Part shown: one piece after another, positions 8,907 to 16,542 of the stretch | How the letters are laid out: each line of letters opens with the position of its first letter | Numbering within the stretch: position 1 is the stretch's first letter | Assembly: GCF_039832105.1 (NCBI RefSeq) | Contig: NZ_JBDOHS010000001.1 | Span: forward strand, 1 to 64,000 | Direction of reading: 5' to 3' | Source: Dorea_A sp016295505 | GTDB taxonomy: Bacteria; Bacillota; Clostridia; Lachnospirales; Lachnospiraceae | DNA: 64,000 nt | The notes under the pieces: generated by a model | The model's database searches: none | Seen by the model: only the letters and a program-made list of their open reading frames with translations | What the model was told of the DNA's origin: nothing | Translations under genes and position numbers: made by a program

Positions 8907-10686
8907 ATAAACTTCTTTTGATTCCCGCATGGCTGACATACTTTTCAAATGCGGATGGAATCGAATACTCTCTTTCAATCTCTTCCGGACGAATAAACAA
9001 AAAACCTTTCCGGTTCGTTTTTTCCAGTTCATCTACAACCACTTCATACCCCTTCATATGCCATTCAATATGACTGAATATATGTTTTGCATCTTCCAGC
9101 TTTTTGATTCTCACCGGCATAAGTCCAATCTCTTTACAATAGCAAGTCACCTCATCCTGACTCATCCATCCTTCCAGATTCGGAAATTCGTACAAGCCTG
9201 CCAGAAGCCCCTTGGACGGTCTTTTCGAAATTGCGATCTTCTGGCCGTCTTTAAACAGAAGCACGGTTCTCTTTTCTATTCTTCTGGCCTTTCCTTTGCT
9301 TTTTACAGGAATTTCTGATATCAGATCTACTCTTTTTGCTTCACAGAACTGTGCCACCGGACATTCTTCACACTTTGGATGTCCATTCGGTACACATACG
9401 ATTGCTCCAAGCTCAATCAGTCCCTGATCAAAATCTCCGGCTGCATTGCCAGGAATGACCGCTTCCAGTGCCTCCTCCATCCGGCTACGCACACTCTGCT
9501 TCATGATGTCCTCTCTGCTTCCGGTAATTCTTGAAATCACACGAAGAACATTGCCGTCCACTGCCGGTCTGGGAAGTCCATACGCAAATGCACTGATTGC
9601 TCCTGCAGTATAATTACCAATCCCTTTTAAAGAACGGATCTCTTCATATGTATCCGGAAACCTTCCACCATAATCTGTCATAATCTGTCTTGCTGCCGCC
9701 TGCATATTCCGGACTCTGTTATAATATCCCAGACCTTCCCATAGTTTTAACAGAGTATCTTCACTTGCCTCTGCCAGATCCTTCACCGTAGGAAGTTCCT
9801 GTAAAAACCGTTCATAATAAGGCTTTACTGCTTCTACACGAGTCTGCTGAAGCATGATCTCCGATATCCACACGCGATAAGCATCCGGATTCTTTCTCCA
9901 CGGAAGATCTCTTTTATGTCCTCTGTACCACCGAACGATTGGATCGGCAAGTTCATACAATACGGGATTCTCCAGAACGACCGGAACTTCCTGCGCAATA
10001 TGAATCTCCTGCTGCGACACCTCACAGTCATATGCCACCACATGCACTCCCTCCCTGGATGCCAGCCGCAAGGCCTCTCCAAATGCCGGATGCGTATCCA
10101 TATTCGGGGTAAAGTACCGGACTCCTCTCATCTGAATCACAAAAAACACATATGCTTCATATCCTTCATTCACTGCTTTCACTAATTCCGCAACATGCTT
10201 CACAGCTCTCTCACTGGGCGCATCCGGGAAGCGCACCCTCCCATTTTCTTCCAGTGTTACACCTTTCACTTCTATAAGAACTTTTTTCTCTCCTGCTTCC
10301 ACATACAGATCGATTCTCGAATTTCCATAGGTATATTCGGGACGAATTCTGGTAATTCCCTCAATCAGATTGCCTTCTTCCAGCCACTCTTTTACTGCTT
10401 TATTCGGAACCTGCGAATCCATATTCACGAGTTTTACGACATCTTCTTCACAATCTCCGGATACATGTTTTACCACTTTATCCACTGCAATCAGATCCCA
10501 TTTTGTCTTACGTTTTGGGTCAAAAGCTTTCTGCAGATAGACGGTAGCTCCGGGAACCAGAAGTTCTGCACATCTTCCGGTATTCTTTACATGTACTGTT
10601 TCTGTATCTCCGTCAATCTCTGCATACGCAATAAACCGATTTGGCCTTGCAATAAATGTTCCTTTTTGAATATTTTCATATTTCAT
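8905..10686 (-). CDS. SfsA-MutY fusion: SfsA nuclease domain plus A/G-specific adenine glycosylase
   Basis: A 593-residue fusion. Residues 1-235 are a full SfsA domain, a PD-(D/E)XK-type nuclease: D126 in RIDLYVE, then E139 and K141 in LIEVKG. Residues 245-593 are a full MutY: catalytic E285 in QQTRVEAV, HhH near 352-366 (LKGIGNYTAGAI), D377 in VDGNV, 4Fe-4S ligands C431, C439, C442 and C448, and a NUDIX-like C-terminal domain for 8-oxoG recognition. The spacing of the first cysteine pair is seven residues, one more than in E. coli. MutY removes A opposite 8-oxoG; the biological role of SfsA is unclear. Both halves look intact. A structured leader with a terminator lies just upstream. Confidence 0.93.
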   Translation of the reverse strand: MKYENIQKGTFIARPNRFIAYAEIDGDTETVHVKNTGRCAELLVPGATVYLQKAFDPKRKTKWDLIAVDKVVKHVSGDCEEDVVKLVNMDSQVPNKAVKEWLEEGNLIEGITRIRPEYTYGNSRIDLYVEAGEKKVLIEVKGVTLEENGRVRFPDAPSERAVKHVAELVKAVNEGYEAYVFFVIQMRGVRYFTPNMDTHPAFGEALRLASREGVHVVAYDCEVSQQEIHIAQEVPVVLENPVLYELADPIVRWYRGHKRDLPWRKNPDAYRVWISEIMLQQTRVEAVKPYYERFLQELPTVKDLAEASEDTLLKLWEGLGYYNRVRNMQAAARQIMTDYGGRFPDTYEEIRSLKGIGNYTAGAISAFAYGLPRPAVDGNVLRVISRITGSREDIMKQSVRSRMEEALEAVIPGNAAGDFDQGLIELGAIVCVPNGHPKCEECPVAQFCEAKRVDLISEIPVKSKGKARRIEKRTVLLFKDGQKIAISKRPSKGLLAGLYEFPNLEGWMSQDEVTCYCKEIGLMPVRIKKLEDAKHIFSHIEWHMKGYEVVVDELEKTNRKGFLFIRPEEIEREYSIPSAFEKYVSHAGIKRSL

Positions 10687-10723
10687 CTGTCACTCATTAT
10701 CCTTTTCAACTTTTTTACAAAGT

Positions 10724-10757
10724 AAAAAAGCCTCCATTTAATATGAAAGGCTTTTTA
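10724..10757 (-). terminator. terminator hairpin in the sfsA-mutY leader
   Basis: On the minus strand AAAAAGCC..GGCTTTTTT forms a stem followed by T. The T tract can also pair with GTAAAAAAG just downstream (10709-10730), a possible anti-terminator. It sits about 40 bases before the sfsA-mutY ATG. Confidence 0.6.
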
Positions 10758-10760
10758 GAA

Positions 10761-10838
10761 GGGAACGTGGTGGAGATCTCACCACAAGCAATATTATCGT
10801 TTGATTGTATTATAGCCCAACGTTCCCGATAAATCCAA
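10761..10838 (-). ncRNA. candidate structured RNA or leader upstream of sfsA-mutY
   Basis: GGGAACG (10761-10767) pairs with CGTTCCC (10821-10827) and encloses a GTGGTG/CACCAC hairpin (10767-10785). Inside, on the minus strand, TTGGAT, 18 bases, TATAAT (10838 to 10809) looks like a promoter whose RNA would contain the CACCAC hairpin and end at the terminator at 10724. It matches no RNA family I know. It may be a small RNA or a leader of sfsA-mutY. Confidence 0.4.
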
Positions 10839-10900
10839 TCACTAATTTTAATATACATTTTCATTTATAGAAATACTCTATATCATGCTTTTTTATCCAT

Positions 10901-11158
10901 CTACGCATCAAAATCTACATGATATACAGTCTCTCCGTCATGAATATCCACATAGTGCAGATCAAACTGATTCTTCAGGATCTCCATGCATCCCTGATAG
11001 AACAATGTATCGCTTTTTTTGATTCCGAATATATAGGTACCTTCTTCCTGATCATCCGCTTCATCACTGACTTCATTATAGAATTCTCTCCCGTCAATTT
11101 CTCCCGGATAACCTGCATTTCTTATCTTTTCCTCAATCAATCTGTACAATTCTTCCAT
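10901..11158 (-). CDS. conserved hypothetical acidic protein
   Basis: An 85-residue acidic, soluble protein that I do not recognise by function. It begins MEELYRLIEEKIRNAGYPGE and ends in a short beta-rich stretch (DLHYVDIHDGETVYHVDFDA). There is no signal peptide or membrane segment. The start has AAGGATTAGGTT before it. It stands alone between the YezD gene and the sfsA-mutY leader. Codon use is like its neighbours, so it is probably real. Confidence 0.7.
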   Translation of the reverse strand: MEELYRLIEEKIRNAGYPGEIDGREFYNEVSDEADDQEEGTYIFGIKKSDTLFYQGCMEILKNQFDLHYVDIHDGETVYHVDFDA

Positions 11159-11268
11159 AACCTAATCCTTTCTGACATCATTCACAGGCCGCTGCCAATT
11201 ATCATAAGTTATTTTACCACGAATCCTTCTGTTTTGAAACTGATAAGTTATGCCAACCGAAGACCTCA

Positions 11269-11409
11269 TTATATTCTAATTTTCTCTTCTTTCTGTATCT
11301 GTACAATTTTACTGTCCTGTATTACTAAAGTAATCGATCCAAACCGAAGTTCTTTGATCATCTGTTGAAGCAGTTTTATATATTCGTCATTTTTCTGCTC
11401 TTCCGCCAT
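11269..11409 (-). CDS. yezD: YezD family small protein (DUF2292)
   Basis: A 46-residue ORF beginning MAEEQKNDEYIKLLQQMI and containing the family core LRFGSITLVIQDSKIVQIQ, followed by a basic tail. This matches DUF2292/YezD, a family often found beside sulfur-compound uptake genes. It lies 190 bases downstream of a broken sulfonate-type ABC gene on the same strand, which fits that association. AAAGGGAAAAG precedes the ATG. Confidence 0.78.
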   Translation of the reverse strand: MAEEQKNDEYIKLLQQMIKELRFGSITLVIQDSKIVQIQKEEKIRI

Positions 11410-11461
11410 ATTTCTTTTCCCTTTCCATCTACTTATTAGTTCATGATATCACAGCAGAATA

Positions 11462-11533
11462 TTACTGTCTAATTCTCAAAAAAAATATCAGGCAATAAAT
11501 TAAACTTATAACCATACCGTTTGATATTTTCAT
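11462..11533 (-). CDS. possible 23-residue hydrophobic peptide
   Basis: A very short ORF (MKISNGMVISLIYCLIFFLR then three residues) preceded by AAGTAAGGATATATAT. It has one hydrophobic stretch. It sits between the ABC remnant and yezD. The ribosome binding site is weak and there is no other support; it may be chance. Confidence 0.2.
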   Translation of the reverse strand: MKISNGMVISLIYCLIFFLRIRQ

Positions 11534-11599
11534 ATATATATCCTTACTTTCTATGATTCCATATTTTGTATTTATCGTTGTCATCCCATCTCACCCATA

Positions 11600-12442
11600 C
11601 TAGATATAATAATTGATGCTCTCTTCATGTGCAAAGTTAAGCTGTTCCAGTATTTTATTTCTATATAAAGTAAAGGCAGAATGACTTCTGTTTCTCGGAT
11701 ATCCCATCTCAATATTGATCTCATTAATGATTCTTCCCGGTCTTGGAGACATTACGATTACCTTCTGAGAGAGATAGATTGCTTCATCCACGTCATGTGT
11801 GATCAGAATCATCGTATTGCCTCTTGCTTTCCACAGGTCAATCAGAGCATCCTGAATATTCATTCGGGTAAATGCATCCAGAGCTCCCAGCGGTTCGTCC
11901 AGCAGCAGTACATCCGGTTCATTTGCAAGAGCCCTTACAAGTGCGACACGCTGACTCATACCACCGGACAATTGATTTGGATAAGACTTTTTGAATCTCG
12001 TAAGTCCCACAATATCAAGAAGCTGCTCTGCAAGTTCCTTTTTTTCTTTTACCTTCTTGCAGGACTTCAGACCAAACAGAACATTATCCCAGACAGTCAG
12101 CCATGGGAACAACGCATGATCCTGAAAAACCAGTCCTCTCTTTTCACTTGTCCCGATAATCTTCTCACCATTACAATAGACTGTTCCCAATGTCTGAGCA
12201 GCTTCGTAATAGTTTTTCGGCACATTCGCCACACCTGTCATTGAAGAAACTGTAACCGGGAACCAGACTCCCAATCCAATCAGAAATGCAGAACCGCCAA
12301 ACATGGATGTTGCAAGCATCATCACAATCGGCATATAGGTAGTTGTAGGAATTGCTCCCAGAACCTTTGTGACCGGCTGTATCCAGTAACTTATTTTTTT
12401 CGACCATCCCGCACCGATCCCTGAGATCAGTCCGACAATCAC
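11600..12442 (-). CDS. in-frame chimera of an ABC permease fragment and an ATPase lacking Walker A (sulfonate/nitrate type), probable remnant
   Basis: Residues 1-87 match the middle of an SsuC/TauC-like permease (GAIPTTTYMPIVMM, then the EAA loop NYYEAAQTLG). From about residue 88 the sequence switches to an SsuB/TauB-like ATPase beginning after its Walker A: GLVFQDHALFPWLTVWDN (Q loop), LSGGMSQRVALVRAL (signature), LLLDEPLGALDAF (Walker B) and ITHDVDEA (H loop). No P-loop is present, so ATP hydrolysis is not expected. The frame starts with GTG at 12442, and permease-like codons continue further upstream, so the start is uncertain. An in-frame deletion joining two adjacent transporter genes explains it best. 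Confidence 0.75.
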   Translation of the reverse strand: MIVGLISGIGAGWSKKISYWIQPVTKVLGAIPTTTYMPIVMMLATSMFGGSAFLIGLGVWFPVTVSSMTGVANVPKNYYEAAQTLGTVYCNGEKIIGTSEKRGLVFQDHALFPWLTVWDNVLFGLKSCKKVKEKKELAEQLLDIVGLTRFKKSYPNQLSGGMSQRVALVRALANEPDVLLLDEPLGALDAFTRMNIQDALIDLWKARGNTMILITHDVDEAIYLSQKVIVMSPRPGRIINEINIEMGYPRNRSHSAFTLYRNKILEQLNFAHEESINYYI

Positions 12443-12507
12443 ACCTCCGAAATCTACTGTTCTCTCTTTACTCCGCCGTACAATGGGGCAGTTATTTTTA
12501 TGGGCTT

Positions 12508-12678
12508 TTATTTATTCAAGGTTCTCTCCGCTTCAAGCTCTGCCCGTATCTCGTCCACGCGTTTCATAATGCTGTCAATCGCATCAATCTCATCCTGTGC
12601 ACGTTTCTGGTTCTTTCTCATATCCTGTTCCAACTGAGCCCGTTTAGACAGATCTCTCCTGAAAAATAGTTTGAACAT
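12508..12678 (-). CDS. C-terminal part of a frameshifted DUF2798-like gene (coiled coil)
   Basis: A 56-residue ORF starting MFKLFFRRDLSKRAQLEQDM, charged and helical. No ribosome binding site precedes its ATG. In the -1 frame relative to the upstream ORF, the codons before this ATG read FFYTAFVRTMFKLFFR, which continues the upstream membrane protein naturally. So this is best read as the tail of that gene, separated by a shift at the six-base homopolymer 12699-12704. Confidence 0.6.
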   Translation of the reverse strand: MFKLFFRRDLSKRAQLEQDMRKNQKRAQDEIDAIDSIMKRVDEIRAELEAERTLNK

Positions 12679-12683
12679 AGTTC

Positions 12684-13007
12684 TTACAAATGCTGTATAA
12701 AAAACAATTGCGTAAAGAACGCGAACGGGAAATTAAGGCATACAAGCTTCAGCCAGTTTGCAAGCAGCGTCCAGATACAGAATCCCTGATAATATGGATA
12801 ATAAAACCATGCCGCAAGAAAACTCATAGCCGGACACATCAGTCCGACTGTGGCACAGATGATTGCACTCTCAAATATCATCGGGTGATTTTTCCTGGGA
12901 TCAAAGACTTTGCTTGCCAGCCGAAATGAACAGGGACTTCCCATCACACATTCCAGCAGATAGGCGAAAAAGAACTCTATCAGAATCACCGACCAGATAG
13001 GCAGCAT
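12684..13007 (-). CDS. DUF2798-like membrane protein, frameshifted at its 3' end
   Basis: A 107-residue ORF from the ATG at 13007, which has AAGGAGG 5 bases before it. It holds two to three hydrophobic segments with features of the second DUF2798 repeat of clostridial proteins (GSPCSFRLASKVFDPRKNHP; AIICATVGLMCPAMSF; WLKLVCLNFPFAFFTQLFF). The first DUF2798 repeat is absent. The ORF stops just after a run of six T, and the -1 frame restores a sensible C-terminus. It is either a pseudogene, a sequencing error or a programmed frameshift. Confidence 0.65.
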   Translation of the reverse strand: MLPIWSVILIEFFFAYLLECVMGSPCSFRLASKVFDPRKNHPMIFESAIICATVGLMCPAMSFLAAWFYYPYYQGFCIWTLLANWLKLVCLNFPFAFFTQLFFIQHL

Positions 13008-13021
13008 TTTTCCTCCTTTTC

Positions 13022-13098
13022 CACAAAAAAATAGTGCAGGCACCTGATTCTTGAACTTCTCATAGTTACCGTAATCAGATTTATGTGCCCTGCACTAC
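13022..13098 (-). promoter_or_regulatory. structured leader with terminator-like end before the DUF2798-like gene
   Basis: On the minus strand AGTGCAGG and CCTGCACT form an outer stem, with an inner stem CTGATT/AATCAG and a small AACT/AGTT helix, and the outer stem is followed by seven T. The 65-base structure ends 15 bases before the gene start. It could be a terminator with a long loop or an attenuating leader. Confidence 0.45.
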
Positions 13099-13208
13099 TT
13101 GTGTCGTTTATGTATCATTATTCTTTTACCGAAACATAACTTACCATAAATCTCTGCAAAAAATCAAGAATAAATTCATTTTTGGATTTTATCTGTATAC
13201 TCTATCTC

Positions 13209-13237
13209 TTGACGAATCAAAATTATTCCTTTATAAT
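13209..13237 (+). promoter_or_regulatory. sigma-A promoter for the rubredoxin-GltB-rubrerythrin gene
   Basis: TTGACG, 17 bases, TATAAT. The dyad TAGTAA tag TTACTA (13237-13251) overlaps the expected transcription start and could be an operator. Confidence 0.8.
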
Positions 13238-13290
13238 AGTAATAGTTACTAATATTGTTTTTAAATTAACAATACAAAGGAGGTGCCTGA

Positions 13291-15390
13291 ATGGCAATTT
13301 ACAAATGCATTGTCTGCGGTGCAATCTATGATGAAGAAAAGGAAGGTAAACCGATTACAGATCTCGAGGGCTGCCCGGTATGCAAACTTCCGATTTCCAA
13401 TCTGGTACGCACAGACGCGGACAAAGAAGATTCCACACCACAGTCTTATTCCGGCGAGCTGGCTTACGACAATTCTACTGCCCGGCATGATCCATCCTGC
13501 CGTTATATGGAAGAAATCCATGAAATGGCAGTAACAGGAAAATCCATTGGAGGTTCCATGGGAACGAAGATGCCTATGCCAGACTGGGACGATATCCTGC
13601 TGCTTGGTGCACAGCTCAACCCGCCGCCGCTCAATGACGAAGATGAAGTAGATACTGTTACCGTAATCGGTAAACATGCAAAAAAACCTATGGTACTGAA
13701 TAGCCCGATCTATATTTCCCATATGTCTTTCGGCGCTTTATCCCGGGAAATTAAGGTGGCTCTGGCGAAAGGTTCTGCGATGGCAAAAACTGCCATGTGC
13801 AGTGGAGAAGGCGGTATTCTGCCGGAGGAAAAGCAGGCGGCGTACAAATACATATTTGAATATATTCCGAATAAGTACAGTGTAACGGATGAAAATCTGC
13901 GCTCTTGTGATGCAATTGAGATCAAGATCGGTCAGGGCACAAAACCCGGAATGGGCGGACATCTTCCGGGCGAAAAAGTGACTGCAGAAATCGCTGCAAT
14001 CCGTGGAAAAAAGCAGGGGGAAGATATTCAGAGCCCGAGTAAATTCCCGGAACTGAATTCCAGAGAGGATCTGCGGGAAATGGTTGATATGCTCCGTGAA
14101 CGTTCTGACGGACGCCCGATCGGTATCAAGATTGCTGCCGGTAACATTGAACAGGATCTCGAATACTGTGTCTATGCACGTCCTGACTTTATCACGATTG
14201 ACGGAAGGGGAGGTGCTACAGGATCCAGTCCTCTGCTTCTCAGAGAAGCGACCACCGTTCCTACCATCTATGCACTGTATCGCGCCAGAAAGTATCTTGA
14301 TGCGGTTGGTTCTGACATCTCTCTCGTAATCACCGGCGGCTTACGTGTATCTGCTGATTTTGCAAAAGCGCTTGCTATGGGAGCTGATGCCATCGCCATT
14401 GCAAGCTCTGCACTGATTGCAGCTGCCTGTCAGCAATACCGGATCTGCGGCACAGGAAATTGTCCAGTTGGAATCGCCACCCAGAATCCGGAATTGAGAG
14501 AACGTCTGAAAGTAGAAGCCGCCGCCAAACGGGTAGCAAACTTTTTAAATGTATCGCTCAGTGAGCTTCGCACTTTTGCAAGAATAACAGGAAATCGTTC
14601 TGTTCACGGATTATCTCTGGATAACCTTGTAACTACAGACAGAGATATTGCAGATTATACCGATATCCACCATGTCGGCCGGGCCCTGGACTATGGCATT
14701 CCAACATCTACCACTCAAAAGGAGGAAACAACGATGAAACAATACAGATGTAAAGTATGCGGGGAGATTTTTGAAGTAAAGGACGGGGAGACACCAGTAT
14801 GTCCACGCTGCAGAATGTCCGGTGATAAGCTTGAACTAATTACAGCAGAAAATAAGAACAAATATGCAGGTACTCAGACAGAAAAGAATCTGCAGGCTGC
14901 TTTTTCCGGTGAATCCGGAGCCAGAAACAAATACACCTTCTTTGCTTCTGTTGCAAAAGAGGAAGGTTTGGAGCAGATTGCCGCATTATTTTTAAAAACT
15001 GCTGAAAATGAACGCGAGCATGCAAAGATGTGGTTCAGAGAGTTGAACGGAATCGGTGATACAGCTGCGAACCTTGCCGCTGCCGCTGACGGTGAGAATT
15101 ATGAATGGACCGATATGTACGATGGCTTCGCAAAAACTGCTGAAGAGGAAGGCTTCCCTGAACTGGCTGCCAAATTCCGTATGGTAGGTGCCATTGAAAA
15201 ACATCATGAAGAACGGTATCGTGCGCTTCTGAAGAATGTGGAAACGGCATCTGTTTTTGAAAAGAGTGAAGTTAAGGTATGGGAATGCCGTAACTGCGGT
15301 CATATCGTAGTAGGAACAAAGGCTCCGGAAATCTGCCCGGTATGCGCTTATTCCAAGATCTATTTTGAAATCCGCGAAGAAAATTATTAA
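13291..15390 (+). CDS. rubredoxin / FMN glutamate synthase-like / rubrerythrin fusion
   Basis: A 699-residue redox fusion. Residues 1-40 are rubredoxin-like (C6, C9, C28, C31). Residues about 60-470 are the FMN-binding central domain of glutamate synthase (GGRGGATGSSP type loop near 305; CGTGNCPVGIATQNP near 390 with the 3Fe-4S cysteines). Residues 482-699 are a rubrerythrin: N-terminal CxxC pairs, a four-helix diiron domain (ExxExxH near NEREHAKMW and IEKHHEERY) and a C-terminal rubredoxin (CRNCG..CPVC). No glutaminase domain is present. Electron flow to the peroxide-reducing diiron site is a reasonable inference. An AAAGGAGG followed by ATG occurs inside the ORF at 14722-14736, so rubrerythrin may also be made alone. 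Confidence 0.9.
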   Translation: MAIYKCIVCGAIYDEEKEGKPITDLEGCPVCKLPISNLVRTDADKEDSTPQSYSGELAYDNSTARHDPSCRYMEEIHEMAVTGKSIGGSMGTKMPMPDWDDILLLGAQLNPPPLNDEDEVDTVTVIGKHAKKPMVLNSPIYISHMSFGALSREIKVALAKGSAMAKTAMCSGEGGILPEEKQAAYKYIFEYIPNKYSVTDENLRSCDAIEIKIGQGTKPGMGGHLPGEKVTAEIAAIRGKKQGEDIQSPSKFPELNSREDLREMVDMLRERSDGRPIGIKIAAGNIEQDLEYCVYARPDFITIDGRGGATGSSPLLLREATTVPTIYALYRARKYLDAVGSDISLVITGGLRVSADFAKALAMGADAIAIASSALIAAACQQYRICGTGNCPVGIATQNPELRERLKVEAAAKRVANFLNVSLSELRTFARITGNRSVHGLSLDNLVTTDRDIADYTDIHHVGRALDYGIPTSTTQKEETTMKQYRCKVCGEIFEVKDGETPVCPRCRMSGDKLELITAENKNKYAGTQTEKNLQAAFSGESGARNKYTFFASVAKEEGLEQIAALFLKTAENEREHAKMWFRELNGIGDTAANLAAAADGENYEWTDMYDGFAKTAEEEGFPELAAKFRMVGAIEKHHEERYRALLKNVETASVFEKSEVKVWECRNCGHIVVGTKAPEICPVCAYSKIYFEIREENY
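14734..15390 (+). CDS. internal start: stand-alone rubrerythrin
   Basis: The in-frame ATG at 14734 is preceded by AAAGGAGGAAACAACG, as good a ribosome binding site as any in the window, and opens exactly at the rubrerythrin N-terminus (MKQYRCKVCGEIF). This would give a 218-residue protein of normal rubrerythrin length. It looks like a former separate gene whose upstream neighbour lost its stop codon. Whether the internal start is used is inference. Confidence 0.5.
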   Translation: MKQYRCKVCGEIFEVKDGETPVCPRCRMSGDKLELITAENKNKYAGTQTEKNLQAAFSGESGARNKYTFFASVAKEEGLEQIAALFLKTAENEREHAKMWFRELNGIGDTAANLAAAADGENYEWTDMYDGFAKTAEEEGFPELAAKFRMVGAIEKHHEERYRALLKNVETASVFEKSEVKVWECRNCGHIVVGTKAPEICPVCAYSKIYFEIREENY

Positions 15391-15439
15391 AGACTGTCTG
15401 TATAAATATATTAGCTCCACAATAATTTTTGTGCTGAAA

Positions 15440-15487
15440 AACAACAGGTTCAAAAATGCAATAAACACATTTTTTGAACCTGTTGTT
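15440..15487. terminator. bidirectional terminator
   Basis: ACAACAGGTTCAAAAA pairs with TTTTTTGAACCTGTTGT, with A/T runs on both sides, between the convergent fusion gene and the second YitT gene. Confidence 0.85.
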
Positions 15488-15507
15488 ATCTGAGTGATCC
15501 TATATTT

Positions 15508-16395
15508 CTACAATCTCTTTTCAAAATGACCATCCACAGAACATCCTTCTGTAAATATCATAAATGCATTCGGATCTATACTATGTACGATCTTCTTAAT
15601 CTGAGCCACTTCGTACTTGGATACCATAACATATAAGATATATGCCGTCTTTTGTGTGTACGCACCTTCTCCATCCCAGTTGGTGACTCCACGTCCGGTC
15701 TGCTCCATAATTGCCTTTGAAATTCCCAGTTTTTTTGTAATGATCATAACGCTGGTATTGATATTCTGGATATGTACACGGTCAACTGCAAGCGAGAACA
15801 CAGTTGCATATATAAGCGAATAGATCACGATCTCAATATTAAATAAAAACAGGCAGACACCATACACAAAGATATTGAGAATAATCGTCACTTTTCCGAC
15901 ACTGAAGCCAGGAAATTTTTTGGAGCAATACAAACCGATAATATCCGGTCCACCGGCTGAAGATCTGCCCCGGAGTATCAGGCCACTTCCTACTCCGCAT
16001 ACAATTCCGCCTATAATACACGCCGTCAGATAATCTTCCACGATCGGAGTCTGTGGAATCGGAACGATAACCAGAAACGCACTCATCAAACCTACCATAA
16101 TCAACGTTCGCACAGTAAATCCTTTCCCCATAGATCGATATCCTAAGTAAAAAAGTGGAATATTAAAAACAAAATACAGAATACCTGTCAGATTAAGCTG
16201 CGGCGGTATCGGAAGATGCAGGCCCTCGGTTAACAATAACCCTGTCAGCTGCGATATTCCCATAAATCCTCCGCTATACAGTCCCATAGGTACGATCAAA
16301 AGGTTAAACCCCGCACTGTAAATCAGATTTCCAGCTATAGAGCAAACATACTCCGTCATTTTTTCTCTCTTTTTTGCATCCCCCAGATACTTCAC
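15508..16395 (-). CDS. YitT family membrane protein (second paralogue)
   Basis: A 295-residue YitT/DUF2179 protein: membrane part in residues 17-200 and a cytosolic DUF2179 domain after it (NINTSVMIITKKLG onward; SIDPNAFMIFTEG near the end). The motif RGRSSAGGPDIIG near residue 142 corresponds to the GASTGGTDI motif of the paralogue at 2773. The function is unknown. It is flanked by a terminator on one side and a 147-base gap on the other, so it is probably a single gene. Confidence 0.88.
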   Translation of the reverse strand: MKYLGDAKKREKMTEYVCSIAGNLIYSAGFNLLIVPMGLYSGGFMGISQLTGLLLTEGLHLPIPPQLNLTGILYFVFNIPLFYLGYRSMGKGFTVRTLIMVGLMSAFLVIVPIPQTPIVEDYLTACIIGGIVCGVGSGLILRGRSSAGGPDIIGLYCSKKFPGFSVGKVTIILNIFVYGVCLFLFNIEIVIYSLIYATVFSLAVDRVHIQNINTSVMIITKKLGISKAIMEQTGRGVTNWDGEGAYTQKTAYILYVMVSKYEVAQIKKIVHSIDPNAFMIFTEGCSVDGHFEKRL

Positions 16396-16542
16396 TTCAT
16401 ATCCCCCCCTTTTGTATGTTTTTCTCTCATTTAATTATTTTGAGAAATTCCTGTGTCAGAAGCGATTACCTATATTATAAATCAACTGACGGAACAACAC
16501 AAACAAAAAGGAAAATATTCACATACAAGTAAGAATGGACAA

